From Devosia sp. (lineage in GTDB: Bacteria; Pseudomonadota; Alphaproteobacteria; Rhizobiales; Devosiaceae), in contig NZ_JANQAH010000005.1 in assembly GCF_024707125.1 (NCBI RefSeq), forward strand, positions 62,001-126,000: a DNA stretch of 64,000 nucleotides, read 5' to 3'. Made by a program: the position numbers and the translations under genes. The notes below the pieces were generated by a model. The model was given only the letters and a program-made list of their open reading frames with translations. It had not been told where the DNA came from and searched no databases. This document shows, in pieces, positions 39,124 to 48,979 of the stretch; position 1 is the stretch's first letter, and every line of letters begins with the position of its first letter.

Positions 39124-40019
39124 AGTCCGTCCTCAAGTAGGGCATGGCACCGGTCCAACGCCCAGTCGGTCAGAGACCCGTCGCCCGCCTTCGCCGCTTC
39201 GTAGGCGGTACCAAGGCCGATATGGATGGCGTAGGCCACGAGCCGGTCCCGCTGGTCGAGCCTTTGCGGCTCGTTCTCGTTGACGTAGCGACATTGCTGT
39301 TCCATGCAATCGAGCCAGGGCCGCCAGAAGAAGATGTTGGCGAGGTCGTAGAGCGAGTCACCGACCATTGCCTCGGACCAGTCGATCAGACCGGTTACTC
39401 GCCCATCTGCCACCAGCACATTGTTCGATCCGAAATCCCCATGGATGAGCCGCCGGACTTCGGTCTTGTATTCCGCTTCGCTCTCGATACACCCCAGCAA
39501 TTGAGGCAGGCGCGCAGCGCGGGCAGGGGAAAGGAATGTCCAATCTCGCGTGGTCATCGACAGGAGAAAATCGGACCAGCTTCTATGACGACCCAGGCCG
39601 TCCGGCGAAATTGGCCCATAACCCTGGCTCCAGCCCGTGTCGCACCGCTCTAGCCCGTCTAATAGATCGCATACGGCACGGCCGTATTCATAGGCGCCGC
39701 CCACGGCCAAATCCTGCAAGGTTGTCCCGAGCGCGCGTTCCGAGACGCAGGCGTAGTAGCGGCCCATCGGGGCAATCAGTCTGATTGCCGGAATGGGCAG
39801 GTCCGCCGCGCCAAAGCGTTCTCCAGCCATCCTGTCCATGTCGAAATCACGACGAGAGGCATTTATGCGCAGAACGAGATCTTCTCCGTTCCAGCGAAAT
39901 CCAAAGGCCCGCGACTCCTCGCCTTCGCTTAGAGAATGAAGATGCTCAATTTCGCCAACAGTACTGCGCAAGAATGCAACTGCATCCTCTGTTGCAATCG
40001 GCGGCTTGTTCCCGGCCAT
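39120..40019 (-). CDS. Aminoglycoside phosphotransferase, hygromycin-B kinase-like
   Basis: 299 residues. From memory of hygromycin B 4-O-kinase (Hph, APH(4)), several blocks align closely: LSEGEESRAFGF near the N-terminus, GTTLQDL, the catalytic loop HGDFGSNNVLVADGR with Asp and Asn, IDWSEAMVGDSLYDLANIFF holding the metal-binding Asp, and RPWLDCMEQQ. It may phosphorylate hygromycin-like aminoglycosides or a native cyclitol or sugar. The ATG overlaps the moaA stop by one base (TAATG), implying translational coupling. Confidence 0.85.
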   Translation of the reverse strand: MAGNKPPIATEDAVAFLRSTVGEIEHLHSLSEGEESRAFGFRWNGEDLVLRINASRRDFDMDRMAGERFGAADLPIPAIRLIAPMGRYYACVSERALGTTLQDLAVGGAYEYGRAVCDLLDGLERCDTGWSQGYGPISPDGLGRHRSWSDFLLSMTTRDWTFLSPARAARLPQLLGCIESEAEYKTEVRRLIHGDFGSNNVLVADGRVTGLIDWSEAMVGDSLYDLANIFFWRPWLDCMEQQCRYVNENEPQRLDQRDRLVAYAIHIGLGTAYEAAKAGDGSLTDWALDRCHALLEDGL

Positions 40020-41036
40020 TAGCCCCCAGTGACGCTCATATGCCGCGCCACGGCCGGAGCGCCGGTGCTGCCGCGATCCAACACGAAATCATGCCCCTTG
40101 GGCTTGATCAGCATGGCCTGATCCAGCGCCGCGTCGAGCGCTTCCGGCCCGCCCTCCCGCAGCGCGTCCCGCAGGTTCACCTGGTCTTCCTGGCCGAGAC
40201 ACAGGAAAAGTTGCCCGGTCGCCGTCAGGCGTACGCGATTACAGCTTTCGCAGAAATTGTGGCTCATCGGGGTGATGAAGCCCAGCACACCGCCGGTCTC
40301 GGCGACATGCACATAGCGCGCCGGCCCGCCCGTCCGCTTGTCGAGCCGCGTCAGCGTATAGCGCCGCGAGAGGCGCTCATGCAGTTCGCGCAACGGCAGG
40401 TAGCTGTCGACACGATCGATCCCGACTTCGCCCAGCGGCATGCCTTCGATCAGCGTCAGCCCCATGCCGTTGCCATGGGCCCAGGCCATCATGGGCTCGA
40501 TCTCGTCGTCATTGACGCCGCGCATCGCCACCATGTTGATCTTGATCGCGAGACCTGCCGCCTGCGCCGCCTCGATCCCGGCCAAAACGTCGGGCAGGCG
40601 CCCACGGCGGGTAATGGCGGCAAACCGCTCTTTGTCGAGCGTATCGACCGAAACGTTGATCCGCCGCACTCCGGCGGCGAAGAGGCCCTCGGCGTGCTTG
40701 GCGAGCTGGCTGCCATTGGTGGTAATGGTCAGCTCTTCGAGACCCGAGCCGATGCGGCTGCCAAGGCTCCTCACCAGATCCATGATATCGCGCCGCACCA
40801 GCGGCTCGCCACCGGTCAGCCAGAATCTTGGTCGTGCCTCGTGCGATGAAGGCCGAGGCAATAGTCTCGACTTCCTCAAAGCTCAGCACGTCCTTCTTGG
40901 GCAGGAAGATCATGTCTTCCGCCATGCAATAGACGCAGCGGAAATCGCAGCGATCCGTCACCGAAATCCGCAAATAGCTGATGGTCCGGCCATAGCGGTC
41001 GATCAGGGGACGGGACGGGAGGAAAGGCGCGTTCAT
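40019..41036 (-). CDS. moaA: GTP 3',8-cyclase MoaA, frameshifted
   Basis: Radical-SAM enzyme for the first step of molybdopterin synthesis. N-terminal cluster Cys30, Cys34 and Cys37 ([11 protein letters not shown]), then the SAM-binding [10 protein letters not shown] motif, the C-terminal cluster ([18 protein letters not shown]) and the C-terminal Gly-Gly needed for activity. The frame is broken near 40820-40822. Deleting one base there turns TTKI-LAD into TTKI-RLTGGEP, the family consensus, and gives about 338 residues, the usual length. ATG 41036 preferred; 41045 is in frame. Confidence 0.9.
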
Positions 41037-41108
41037 GAATGCCATTCTAAGGCTTTAGCGGCGCAATTGGAATTGCGATCTCTGCGCTGCTGGTACGCAC
41101 TGCCCCAA

Positions 41109-41136
41109 GCAAAAGGGGCCGCCGAAGCGACCCCTT
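41109..41136 (-). terminator. Intrinsic terminator after L,D-transpeptidase
   Basis: Read on the minus strand, AAGGGGTCGC-TTCG-GCGGCCCCTT forms a 10-bp stem with one G-U pair, followed by TT. It lies 22 bases past the transpeptidase stop and upstream of moaA. Confidence 0.7.
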
Positions 41137-41157
41137 CAAAATTCCTGTCGTCAGATC

Positions 41158-41751
41158 TTAGTGATTGACGACGATCCGGGCGCCAACCTTTACGCGCTCA
41201 TAAAGGTCGGTCACGTCGTCATTGGTGAGACGGATGCAGCCCGAGGATACGGCCTGGCCGATAGACCAGGGCTCCGACGTGCCGTGCACGCGATAAAGGG
41301 TCGAGCCGATATAAAGGGCGCGGGCGCCAAGCGGATTGTCCGGGCCGCCCGGCATATAGGCCGGAAGATCGGGAACGCGCTTGCGCATGGCCGGGGGAGG
41401 GGTCCAGCCGGGCCACTCGGCCTTGCGGGTGATGCGGTGGCTACCGGACCAGGTGAAGCCGTCACGGCCCACACCGATGCCGTAGCGCATGGCCTTGCCG
41501 CCTTCGAGCACCAGATAGAGACGGCGTTCGCCGGTCTCAACGACGATCGTGCCGACTGCATAATTGCTGTCGTAGTCGACGATCTGCTTCTTGACCGGGC
41601 TGCCGCCGCGGCTACGCGTAGCCACGACGGAAGGTTCTTCCCAGGTATTGGTATCGGGATTGTAGACGCGGGCGGCCTGGCTTGGCACGGCCATGCCTAC
41701 CGCCAACAGGATCGACAGCACCACGGCCATAGCCGCTTTCATAAACTTCAT
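41158..41751 (-). CDS. L,D-transpeptidase (YkuD domain)
   Basis: 197 residues from the ATG at 41749-41751 (MKFMKAAMAVVLS), with GGAAGAG just upstream and a signal peptide ending near AVPSQAA. The YkuD catalytic motif is RVHGTSEPWSIGQAVSSGCIRL, with the nucleophile Cys in SSGCIRL. These periplasmic enzymes form 3-3 cross-links in peptidoglycan or attach proteins to it. Single gene with its own terminator. Confidence 0.92.
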   Translation of the reverse strand: MKFMKAAMAVVLSILLAVGMAVPSQAARVYNPDTNTWEEPSVVATRSRGGSPVKKQIVDYDSNYAVGTIVVETGERRLYLVLEGGKAMRYGIGVGRDGFTWSGSHRITRKAEWPGWTPPPAMRKRVPDLPAYMPGGPDNPLGARALYIGSTLYRVHGTSEPWSIGQAVSSGCIRLTNDDVTDLYERVKVGARIVVNH

Positions 41752-42001
41752 GCTCTTCCAGGCCTCTGAATGAATGCGGCTCAATGATTCGGTCACCGCA
41801 AGTAATGCCGCTATTTACATTTCCGCATTTTAGTCGAGAAGGGTTAATAGTCACCTTTTAGCCACATCCGTGGCACCCTTGCCTTATTGTGTTGCTGCGC
41901 CGCTACAGTGGCTATTCACCAATGCGTGAACAGCCCGGCCAGCAAGGCTTGACAGCATGGTCTGCGAGCCTGCATCACGCTTGCATATTAGCGAGGTGAA
42001 C

Positions 42002-42700
42002 ATGTCTGAAGATCTCAAGCGCGAAGCAGCGGCGAGAGCCGTTGAAGATGTTCGCCCCGGCATGCGCCTTGGCCTTGGAACCGGCTCGACCGCCCGTCAT
42101 TTCGTCGACCTCCTCGGCAGCAAGGTTGCTCAGGGCCTCGACGTGATCTGCGTCCCGACCTCCGAGGTTACCGCCCGCCGGGCCGAAAGCCTCGGCATTC
42201 CGCTCTCAGACCTCGATCGTCTCGGCCGGCTCGACCTTACCGTCGACGGGGCCGACGAACTCGATGCCAATCTCAATCTGATCAAGGGCGGCGGTGGCGC
42301 GCTCCTGCGCGAAAAGATCGTGGCAGCGGCTTCCGACACCATGATCGTCATTGCCGACAGCACCAAGGTGGTCGAAACCCTCGGCCGCTTCCCGCTACCC
42401 ATCGAAGTCAACCGCTTCGGCCTCGGCGCCACGCGCCACGCCGTTGACGCGGTGATCAAGGCGCATGGCGCGGAGGGCGGGTTGAAGCTGCGCGGCGAAG
42501 ACAAGCAGGACGTCTTCGTCACCGACGGGGGACACCTGATCCTTGATGCTTTTTTTGGCCGCATTTCGCAGCCAGAAGCGCTTTCACGCGATCTGCTCGA
42601 CATTCCGGGAGTGGTCCAGCACGGACTTTTTCTCAATATGTGCAGCAAGGCTTATGTGGCAGCGCCCGATGGCGTAAAAACACTTCTCAAGGGCAAATGA
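42002..42700 (+). CDS. rpiA: Ribose-5-phosphate isomerase A
   Basis: 232 residues from the ATG at 42002 (GAGGTG upstream); an in-frame upstream start at 41957 adds a non-family extension. Motifs: [16 protein letters not shown], the catalytic region [29 protein letters not shown], and LPIEVNRFG. It interconverts ribose 5-phosphate and ribulose 5-phosphate. The DUF2059 gene follows closely. Confidence 0.95.
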   Translation: MSEDLKREAAARAVEDVRPGMRLGLGTGSTARHFVDLLGSKVAQGLDVICVPTSEVTARRAESLGIPLSDLDRLGRLDLTVDGADELDANLNLIKGGGGALLREKIVAAASDTMIVIADSTKVVETLGRFPLPIEVNRFGLGATRHAVDAVIKAHGAEGGLKLRGEDKQDVFVTDGGHLILDAFFGRISQPEALSRDLLDIPGVVQHGLFLNMCSKAYVAAPDGVKTLLKGK

Positions 42701-42732
42701 CGTCAGCCCGCAACAGACAGATGGGGAACCGG

Positions 42733-43248
42733 ATGAACAGGGATTTTATGCGCGGCGCCAAGGCGATCTTCGCGGCCGTGGTGACTGCCAGCATGATTGG
42801 CCTCGCAGCCCCCGCCTTTGCGCAGGAAGTGCCGCCCGAGCAGTTGGCACTGGCGCGCAAGTATATCGACCTGACCGACCGCGGCGGTGTCTATGAAGTC
42901 ACCATCGTCGAGACCGGCGTCGAGGCGATGCAGCAGATCGTCACCCAGAATCCCGAGATCATCGACGAGACCAATGCGGCGATCACCAAGGTCATCGAGG
43001 AATATCGCGGCCGCAAGGGCGAGCTTCTCGACCAGTTCGCCCGCGTCTACGCCCTGCGCTTCACCGCCGAGGAACTGCAGGCGATCGTGACGTTCTACGA
43101 GACCCCGACCGGCCAGAAGCTGGCCCAGGCCAATTCCGAGATCAACACCGATCTCCAGCGCGTGATGCAGGTCTTCTCGAACAACCTCAAGCGCGAGTTC
43201 TTCGCCAAGGTTCGTGCCGAGCTGAAGGCCCAGAACATCGAAATCTGA
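42733..43248 (+). CDS. DUF2059 periplasmic protein
   Basis: 171 residues with a signal peptide (AIFAAVVTASMIGLAAPAFAQE). The mature part fits DUF2059: LARKYIDLTDRGGVYEVTIVETG and FTAEELQAIVTFYETPTGQKLAQ. In-frame starts at 42697 (overlapping the rpiA stop) and 42640 exist; 42733 is chosen for the signal peptide. Function unknown; it is common next to rpiA or gor in Rhizobiales as I recall. Confidence 0.85.
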   Translation: MNRDFMRGAKAIFAAVVTASMIGLAAPAFAQEVPPEQLALARKYIDLTDRGGVYEVTIVETGVEAMQQIVTQNPEIIDETNAAITKVIEEYRGRKGELLDQFARVYALRFTAEELQAIVTFYETPTGQKLAQANSEINTDLQRVMQVFSNNLKREFFAKVRAELKAQNIEI

Positions 43249-43271
43249 TCGATCGGTTCTGCCGACCATTG

Positions 43272-43300
43272 ACCCCGCCAATGTGCGGGGTCTTTTTTTG
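43272..43300 (+). terminator. Intrinsic terminator after DUF2059 gene
   Basis: ACCCCGC-CAATGT-GCGGGGT stem followed by CTTTTTTT. Ends the rpiA-DUF2059 unit before gor. Confidence 0.9.
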
Positions 43301-43357
43301 TGCGCGACAGACGCCTAGATATATCGTCAAATGACGATGAACGACTTGGGGACTTCC

Positions 43358-44737
43358 ATGGCTTACGACTACGATCTTCTGGTGATCGGTGCCGGTTCGG
43401 GCGGCGTGCGCGCTGCGCGCATGTCGGCGACCTATGGCGCCAAGGTAGCCATCATCGAAGAGTTCCGCGTCGGCGGCACCTGCGTCATCCGCGGCTGCGT
43501 CCCCAAGAAGCTCTATGTCTATGCCTCGCGCTTTGCCGATCAGTTCGATCTCGCCCCCAGCTTCGGCTGGCAGGTCGATGCCCGTTTCGATTGGCCGACT
43601 TTGGTCGCCGCCAAGGAAAAGGAAATCACCCGGCTTGAATCGGCCTATACCGCCAATCTCGAAAAGCCCGGTGTGGAAATCATCAAGGAGCGTGCTGTCG
43701 TCACCGGCCCCAACAGCATCAAGCTCCTGGGTTCTGGTCGCGAGCTGACCGCTGAACGCCTGCTGATCGCAACCGGCTCGCACCCCTTCATTCCCAATAT
43801 TCCAGGTGCCGAATTCGGCATTACCTCCAACGAGGCCTTCGACCTGCCGACCCTGCCCAAAACCATCCTCATCGAGGGCGGCGGCTATATCGCGGTGGAG
43901 TTCGCCACCATTTTTGCTGGCCTCGGCGTCGATACGACCCTGATCTATCGCGGTGACCGCGTGCTGCGCGGCTTCGACGAAGACATGCGGATCGGTCTTG
44001 AAGCAGGCCTCACCACCCGCGGCGTCAGGCTGATCTATCAGACCACCATCGCCTCGCTCTCCAAGATGGGCGAGGCCGTCCACGCCACCTTCAGCGATGG
44101 CGTCACCGCTCCCTATGATGCGGTGATGTTCGCCACCGGCCGCCGCGCCAATACGACCGGCCTCGGTCTCGAAACCGCCGGGGTAAAACTCAACGCCGAT
44201 GGCAGCGTCGCCGTCGACGCCTATTCGCAGAGTTCCGCCCCCTCGATCTACGCGGTGGGCGACGTCACCGGCCGCGCCCAGCTCACCCCGGTCGCCATCC
44301 GCGAAGGCTGGTATTTTGCCGAGACGGTCTACAACAACAAGCCGCAGGCCGTTGACCACTCGATCATCCCGACCGCCGTTTTCAGCGAGCCCGAAATCGG
44401 CGTGGTCGGCCTCAACGAAGAGGAGGCCGCGACCCATGGCGACATCGACGTCTACGTCGCCCGCTTCCGCCCCATGCAGAACACGCTGTCCACCAGGACC
44501 GAGCGCATGGTCCTAAAGCTCATCACCGAGAAGAACGAAGGCAAGGTGCTCGGCGTCCACATCTTGGGCCCCAGCGCCGCCGAAATGATCCAGCTTGTCG
44601 GCATCGCCGTCGGCATGGGCGCCACCAAAGCCGATTTCGACCGCACCATCGCGCTGCATCCCAGCGCCGCGGAGGAACTCGTGACCTTCAAGGCCCCTAG
44701 TTACATTTATCGGGATGGCAAGAAGGCAGGGGGCTGA
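43358..44737 (+). CDS. gor: Glutathione-disulfide reductase
   Basis: 459 residues from the ATG at 43358. FAD motif GAGSGGVRAARMSATYGAKVA, redox-active disulfide GGTCVIRGCVPKKLY, NADP-binding GGGYIAVEFATIFAGLG, and the C-terminal dimer interface with catalytic His (IALHPSAAEELV). It keeps glutathione reduced with NADPH. Preceded by its own promoter region after a terminator; it stops 10 bases before a convergent small gene. Confidence 0.95.
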   Translation: MAYDYDLLVIGAGSGGVRAARMSATYGAKVAIIEEFRVGGTCVIRGCVPKKLYVYASRFADQFDLAPSFGWQVDARFDWPTLVAAKEKEITRLESAYTANLEKPGVEIIKERAVVTGPNSIKLLGSGRELTAERLLIATGSHPFIPNIPGAEFGITSNEAFDLPTLPKTILIEGGGYIAVEFATIFAGLGVDTTLIYRGDRVLRGFDEDMRIGLEAGLTTRGVRLIYQTTIASLSKMGEAVHATFSDGVTAPYDAVMFATGRRANTTGLGLETAGVKLNADGSVAVDAYSQSSAPSIYAVGDVTGRAQLTPVAIREGWYFAETVYNNKPQAVDHSIIPTAVFSEPEIGVVGLNEEEAATHGDIDVYVARFRPMQNTLSTRTERMVLKLITEKNEGKVLGVHILGPSAAEMIQLVGIAVGMGATKADFDRTIALHPSAAEELVTFKAPSYIYRDGKKAGG

Positions 44738-44747
44738 CGACCCCGTC

Positions 44748-44984
44748 CTATCGCTGGGCGCGTCTGGCAATTACCCTGGAAATCAAAAAGGCAGCGATGC
44801 CGCTCACCAGACTGAGCCCGAGGTAAATAGGGAAGGCGGCTACCGCGTCGGAACACTGATTGGCGTCGGGGCAAGTTGCCCCTGCCTCAAGCATTACGCT
44901 GATGCCAATGAAGCCGGAAAGGCACGCCACTACGATCGCCAGAGTAAGGGCAATCAGCCAAATGGCAGTCAACAAGGTGCGCAT
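44748..44984 (-). CDS. Small two-helix membrane protein
   Basis: 78 residues: a first hydrophobic helix (LTAIWLIALTLAIVVACLSGFIGI), an outside loop with two cysteines (GATCPDANQCSD), a second helix (AAFPIYLGLSLVSGIAAFLI) and a basic tail. The inside-positive topology and Cys pair make it coding-like. No family recognised. Confidence 0.5.
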   Translation of the reverse strand: MRTLLTAIWLIALTLAIVVACLSGFIGISVMLEAGATCPDANQCSDAVAAFPIYLGLSLVSGIAAFLISRVIARRAQR

Positions 44985-45135
44985 GCTTCAGCATAGGCGA
45001 GCGCCCTGGTCTGGCGCAACCGGGACCGGGTCTTGTGTAGCGGCCACACGATCAGACCCGAATATCCTTGTCCACCGGGCGTGCCCTTGGTATTCCGCCC
45101 TCAACAAAGCCTAACCGCGCGTGAGCGAGATGACC

Positions 45136-46512
45136 ATGACCACTTGGACCCCCAATAGCTGGCGCGAAAAGCCGATCAAGCAGGTTCCTGCCTATCCCGA
45201 TCCGGCAGCTCTCGCCGAGGCCGAACGCCAGCTCTCGACCTTTCCCCCGCTGGTCTTTGCCGGCGAAGCGCGCGAACTCAAGGCTCGCCTTGCCGCCGTT
45301 GCCCGTGGCGAGGCCTTCCTGCTCCAGGGCGGCGACTGCGCCGAAAGCTTTGCCGAACATGGCGCGGACCATATCCGCGACTTCTTCCGCGTCTTCCTGC
45401 AGATGGCTGTTGTCCTGACCCACGGCGCCTCCAAGCCCGTCGTCAAGGTCGGCCGCGTCGCGGGCCAGTTTGCAAAACCCCGCTCGGCCGATACGGAAAT
45501 CATTGATGGCGTCGAACTGCCGAGCTATCGCGGCGATATCATCAATGCCATCGAGTTCAACGAAGCCGCCCGCGTGCCCGATCCGGACCGCATGCTGCAG
45601 GCCTATCGCCAGTCGGCTGCAACGCTCAACCTGCTGCGCGCCTTCTCCATGGGCGGCTATGCCGAGCTGACGCGCATCCACGAATGGACCATGGGCTTCA
45701 TGAAGGGGTCCAACTGGAACGTCCGCTTCGAGGAAGTTGCCAAGAAGATCGACGACGCCATCACCTTCATGGCGGCCCTCGGCCTCAACCCGGAAAACAC
45801 CCCGGCCCTGAAGCAGACCAGCTTCTACACCAGCCACGAAGCCCTGCTTCTCGGCTATGAAGAAGCGCTGACCCGCCGCGACTCCATCACCAACAACTGG
45901 TACGCGACCTCGGGCCACATGCTCTGGATCGGCGACCGCACCCGCCAGCCCGATTCCGCTCACGTCGAATACTTCGCCGGCATCCACAACCCCATCGGCA
46001 TCAAGTGCGGCCCGAGCCTTGCCAGTGACGATCTCTTGCGCCTGCTCGATCGGCTCAACCCGACCGACGAAGCCGGCCGCATCACCCTGATCTCGCGCTT
46101 CGGCGCCGAAAAGGTGCACGAGCATTTGCCGCGCCTTATCGAGACCGTGCAAAAGGCCGGCCGTACCGTTGTCTGGTGCTGCGACCCCATGCACGGCAAC
46201 ACCATCAAGGCGTCCACCGGTTACAAGACCCGTCCATTCGACCGTGTCCTCACCGAAGTGCGCAACTTCTTCGACGTGCACCGCGAAATGGGCACCTATG
46301 CCGGCGGCGTGCATATCGAAATGACCGGCGACGACGTCACCGAATGCGTCGGTGGCCTCTCTGCGGTCACCGAAACCACCCTGGCCGATCGCTACAACAC
46401 CTATTGCGACCCGCGCCTCAATGCCAGCCAGGCGCTGGAACTGGCCTTCCTCGTTGCAGAGGAAGTGCATTCCCAGAAGCCGCCGGTCCAGCGTCGCGTC
46501 GCCGGCGAATAG
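45136..46512 (+). CDS. Class II 3-deoxy-7-phosphoheptulonate synthase
   Basis: About 458 residues. ATG 45136 ([13 protein letters not shown]) matches the family start; GTG 45121 and ATG 45130 are in-frame alternatives. Class II DAHP synthase signatures: [49 protein letters not shown] and [10 protein letters not shown]. It condenses PEP with erythrose 4-phosphate to start the shikimate pathway. Preceded by the convergent small gene and followed by a terminator. Confidence 0.94.
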   Translation: MTTWTPNSWREKPIKQVPAYPDPAALAEAERQLSTFPPLVFAGEARELKARLAAVARGEAFLLQGGDCAESFAEHGADHIRDFFRVFLQMAVVLTHGASKPVVKVGRVAGQFAKPRSADTEIIDGVELPSYRGDIINAIEFNEAARVPDPDRMLQAYRQSAATLNLLRAFSMGGYAELTRIHEWTMGFMKGSNWNVRFEEVAKKIDDAITFMAALGLNPENTPALKQTSFYTSHEALLLGYEEALTRRDSITNNWYATSGHMLWIGDRTRQPDSAHVEYFAGIHNPIGIKCGPSLASDDLLRLLDRLNPTDEAGRITLISRFGAEKVHEHLPRLIETVQKAGRTVVWCCDPMHGNTIKASTGYKTRPFDRVLTEVRNFFDVHREMGTYAGGVHIEMTGDDVTECVGGLSAVTETTLADRYNTYCDPRLNASQALELAFLVAEEVHSQKPPVQRRVAGE

Positions 46513-46540
46513 TCTCTGTTTCAAGGTGAACCCAAATAGG

Positions 46541-46577
46541 GGCCGCGCGTTCATTTTGGGCGCGTGGCCTTTTCTTT
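46541..46577 (+). terminator. Intrinsic terminator after DAHP synthase
   Basis: GGCCGCGCG pairs with CGCGTGGCC (one G-U) around a 10-base loop, followed by TTTTCTTT. Confidence 0.8.
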
Positions 46578-46623
46578 GCCCGCATCCGGGCACAGGATGG
46601 TGCTTCGTCAAGGTGAGTAGGTA

Positions 46624-48549
46624 ATGCCGAGATCTCTGTTTCCCCACGCTGCGCCCGAAACTCGAGCCGCGCTTGAACGAGACCCGACAGTCAAGTTGCT
46701 CAACGACTATGATTGGACCCAGAATCCTCTTGGTCCGATTCCCGACTGGCCGGACAGTCTCAAGGGCGCCGTGCGCCTGGTCATCGTAGCCTCCACGCCC
46801 ATGGTCATGATGGTGGGCGAAGAAGGCATCCTCATCTACAACGATGCCTATGCCCGCTTTGCCGGCCAGCGACACCCGGCGATTTTCGGCATGCCCGCCG
46901 AAGAGGCCTGGCCCGAGATCGCCGAGTTCAACAGCCTCAATATAGAGCGCGGCCTCAGCGGGGAATCCTGGCTGCTGCGCGACCAGGAACTGGAGCTCAA
47001 TCGCCATGGACAGCTCGAAACGAGCTGGATGGACCTTCACTACAGCCCCATCACTGGCGACAACGGCCTCTCCATGGGCACGCTCTGCATAGTTCACGAA
47101 ACCACCGACCGGATTCTCACCGAAAAGGCGCTGGCCCGCAGCGAGGAGCGCCTGACGCTGGCGCTGTCCAGTTCTGCCCTGGTCGGTACCTGGGATTGGG
47201 ACGTCGTCAACAATATCGTCACCGCCGACGATCAGTTCGCGCGCCTCTACAATATCGATTCCCAGATCGCCGGCCTCGGCGCGCCGCTCGAGCAATATCT
47301 GCTCGCCATCGAGCACGAAGATCTGCCGCGCGTGAATGCCGAATTGCAGCAGGCCATCAAGGACGGCACCGAGTTCCGCAGCGAATATCGCGTGGTCAGC
47401 GAGGATGGTGTCCGCCGCTGGCTCATGGTGTCCGGTCGCCCGCGCATGGATGCCAATGGCAAGGTCTACCGTTTTCCGGGCGTCGCCATCGACATCACCG
47501 ATCAGCACTGCGCCGCGGAGGCCCTGGCCAAGAGCGAACTCGAATTCCGCACGCTGGCTGATACCATGCCGCAAATGGTCTGGGCCACGCGGCCCGACGG
47601 CTTCCACGACTACTACAATGCGCGCTGGTACGATTTCACCGGCGTGCCCGTCGGCTCGACCGACGGCGAAGGCTGGAACAACATGTTCCATCCCGAAGAT
47701 CAGGAGCGCGCCTGGGGATTGTGGCGTCATTCGCTGGAAACCGGCGAGCCCTATCAAATCGAATATCGCCTGCGCCACCATAGCGGCGAATATCGCTGGA
47801 CGCTGGGGCGGGCTCTGCCCGTTCGCGACAAGCACGGGCACATCCTGCGCTGGATCGGCACCTGCACCGATATCCATGACTCGCGCCTCGTTGCCGAGGA
47901 ACGCGAACTGGTCGCCCAGGAACTGAGCCATCGCATCAAGAACATTTTTGCCGTCCTGACCGGCATCGTCTCGCTCTCGGCCCGCGGCCAACCGGAGGTC
48001 AAGCCATTCGCCGAGCAGTTGCGGCAACGCATCTTTGCGCTTGGTGAAGCCCATGACTTCGTCCGCCCGCAAAACTATCTCTCAACCAGCCAGGCAGGGC
48101 AGGGCACGCTCTCAGCGCTCGTCACCCGGCTCATGCGCCCCTATGAAGGCGAAGACGGCGAAAATCGCGTCCGCTTTTCGGGTGAGGACACCGTCATCGA
48201 CGATGCGGCCGCGACGCCCCTCGCTCTGCTCTTCCACGAATTGGCGACCAATGCCGCCAAATACGGCGCCCTGAGCCGGCCCGAAGGCTGGACGGGCATT
48301 TCCGGCCGCACCGAGGGGGAGCAATTCCACCTGACGTGGAAAGAACACGGTGGTCCCGAGATCACGGAGCCCAGCAACCTGTCAGGCTTCGGCTCGAAGC
48401 TCATAGACCTATCCGTGAGCGGTCAATTGCGTGGTTCGATCGAGCGTTTCTGGGAAAAGGACGGGCTGCGGGTGGAAGTGTCCCTGCCGCTTGCTGCACT
48501 AACCCGTTCGAGCCGCTTGCGCCCGGCCGAAAAGGCCGAAGACGCTTAA
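46624..48549 (+). CDS. HWE-family histidine kinase with PAS domains
   Basis: 641 residues, no membrane segment, so cytoplasmic. PAS-like regions lie at about 55-165, 170-290 (WDWDVVNNIVTADDQFARLYNI) and 300-420 (RTLADTMPQMVWATRPDG...YYNARWYDFTG). The kinase core begins VAQELSHRIKNIFAVLTGIVSLSARG, the HWE/HisKA_2-type His box, with NAAKYGAL and a TWKEHGGPEI segment containing the W-E pair. HWE kinases often feed general stress response or light signalling. A single-domain response regulator lies convergently at its 3' end and is a candidate partner. Confidence 0.92.
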   Translation: MPRSLFPHAAPETRAALERDPTVKLLNDYDWTQNPLGPIPDWPDSLKGAVRLVIVASTPMVMMVGEEGILIYNDAYARFAGQRHPAIFGMPAEEAWPEIAEFNSLNIERGLSGESWLLRDQELELNRHGQLETSWMDLHYSPITGDNGLSMGTLCIVHETTDRILTEKALARSEERLTLALSSSALVGTWDWDVVNNIVTADDQFARLYNIDSQIAGLGAPLEQYLLAIEHEDLPRVNAELQQAIKDGTEFRSEYRVVSEDGVRRWLMVSGRPRMDANGKVYRFPGVAIDITDQHCAAEALAKSELEFRTLADTMPQMVWATRPDGFHDYYNARWYDFTGVPVGSTDGEGWNNMFHPEDQERAWGLWRHSLETGEPYQIEYRLRHHSGEYRWTLGRALPVRDKHGHILRWIGTCTDIHDSRLVAEERELVAQELSHRIKNIFAVLTGIVSLSARGQPEVKPFAEQLRQRIFALGEAHDFVRPQNYLSTSQAGQGTLSALVTRLMRPYEGEDGENRVRFSGEDTVIDDAAATPLALLFHELATNAAKYGALSRPEGWTGISGRTEGEQFHLTWKEHGGPEITEPSNLSGFGSKLIDLSVSGQLRGSIERFWEKDGLRVEVSLPLAALTRSSRLRPAEKAEDA

Positions 48550-48553
48550 AGCA

Positions 48554-48979
48554 CTAAGTCGCGATCGGGCTTCCATCTGGCCAATCAAACAGCCGCAAGC
48601 GCCGCGGGGGCTTGGCCTCGGCGGCGGCACGGCGCGCCACTGCATAGTCGACAACGTCGCGCAGGTCTCTCTCGGCCACGGGCTTGGAGACGACGCCAAT
48701 GGTGCCGGGCACCCCGGTACCAAGCTGGGCCGGATTGGCGGTGATGAAGATGACGCTCGCCCCATGGGTCTGCGCCAGGATCTTGCCGATTTCGATACCC
48801 GTCGCGCCATCGCGCAGGTTGAGGTCGACGAGAGCGACCTCGGTGTCGCCGGCAAAGCGCAGGGCGCTCTTCTTGTCGGCAGCTATGCCGACGGGATCGT
48901 GCCCCATCTCGGCAACGATCTGTTCGATTTCGGAAGCGACGAAGATTTCGTCTTCAACGATGAGAATACGGCACGACAT
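48554..48979 (-). CDS. Single-domain response regulator
   Basis: 141 residues from the ATG at 48977-48979 (MSCRILIVEDEIFVA). Acidic pocket Asp10/Glu11, phospho-accepting Asp52 (VALVDLNLRDG), Thr80 and Lys99 (VVSKPV) are all present. There is no output domain, only a short basic tail. Its stop is 4 bases from the HWE kinase stop. It resembles regulators that act as phosphate sinks or intermediates for HWE kinases. Confidence 0.9.
   Translation of the reverse strand: MSCRILIVEDEIFVASEIEQIVAEMGHDPVGIAADKKSALRFAGDTEVALVDLNLRDGATGIEIGKILAQTHGASVIFITANPAQLGTGVPGTIGVVSKPVAERDLRDVVDYAVARRAAAEAKPPRRLRLFDWPDGSPIAT

Noticed and set aside
45052-48072. A very long open frame on the minus strand across DAHP synthase and the HWE kinase
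   Set aside because: It is antisense to two genes with clear family motifs; its composition (runs of Gly, Ala, Asp, His) is that of a high-GC shadow frame.
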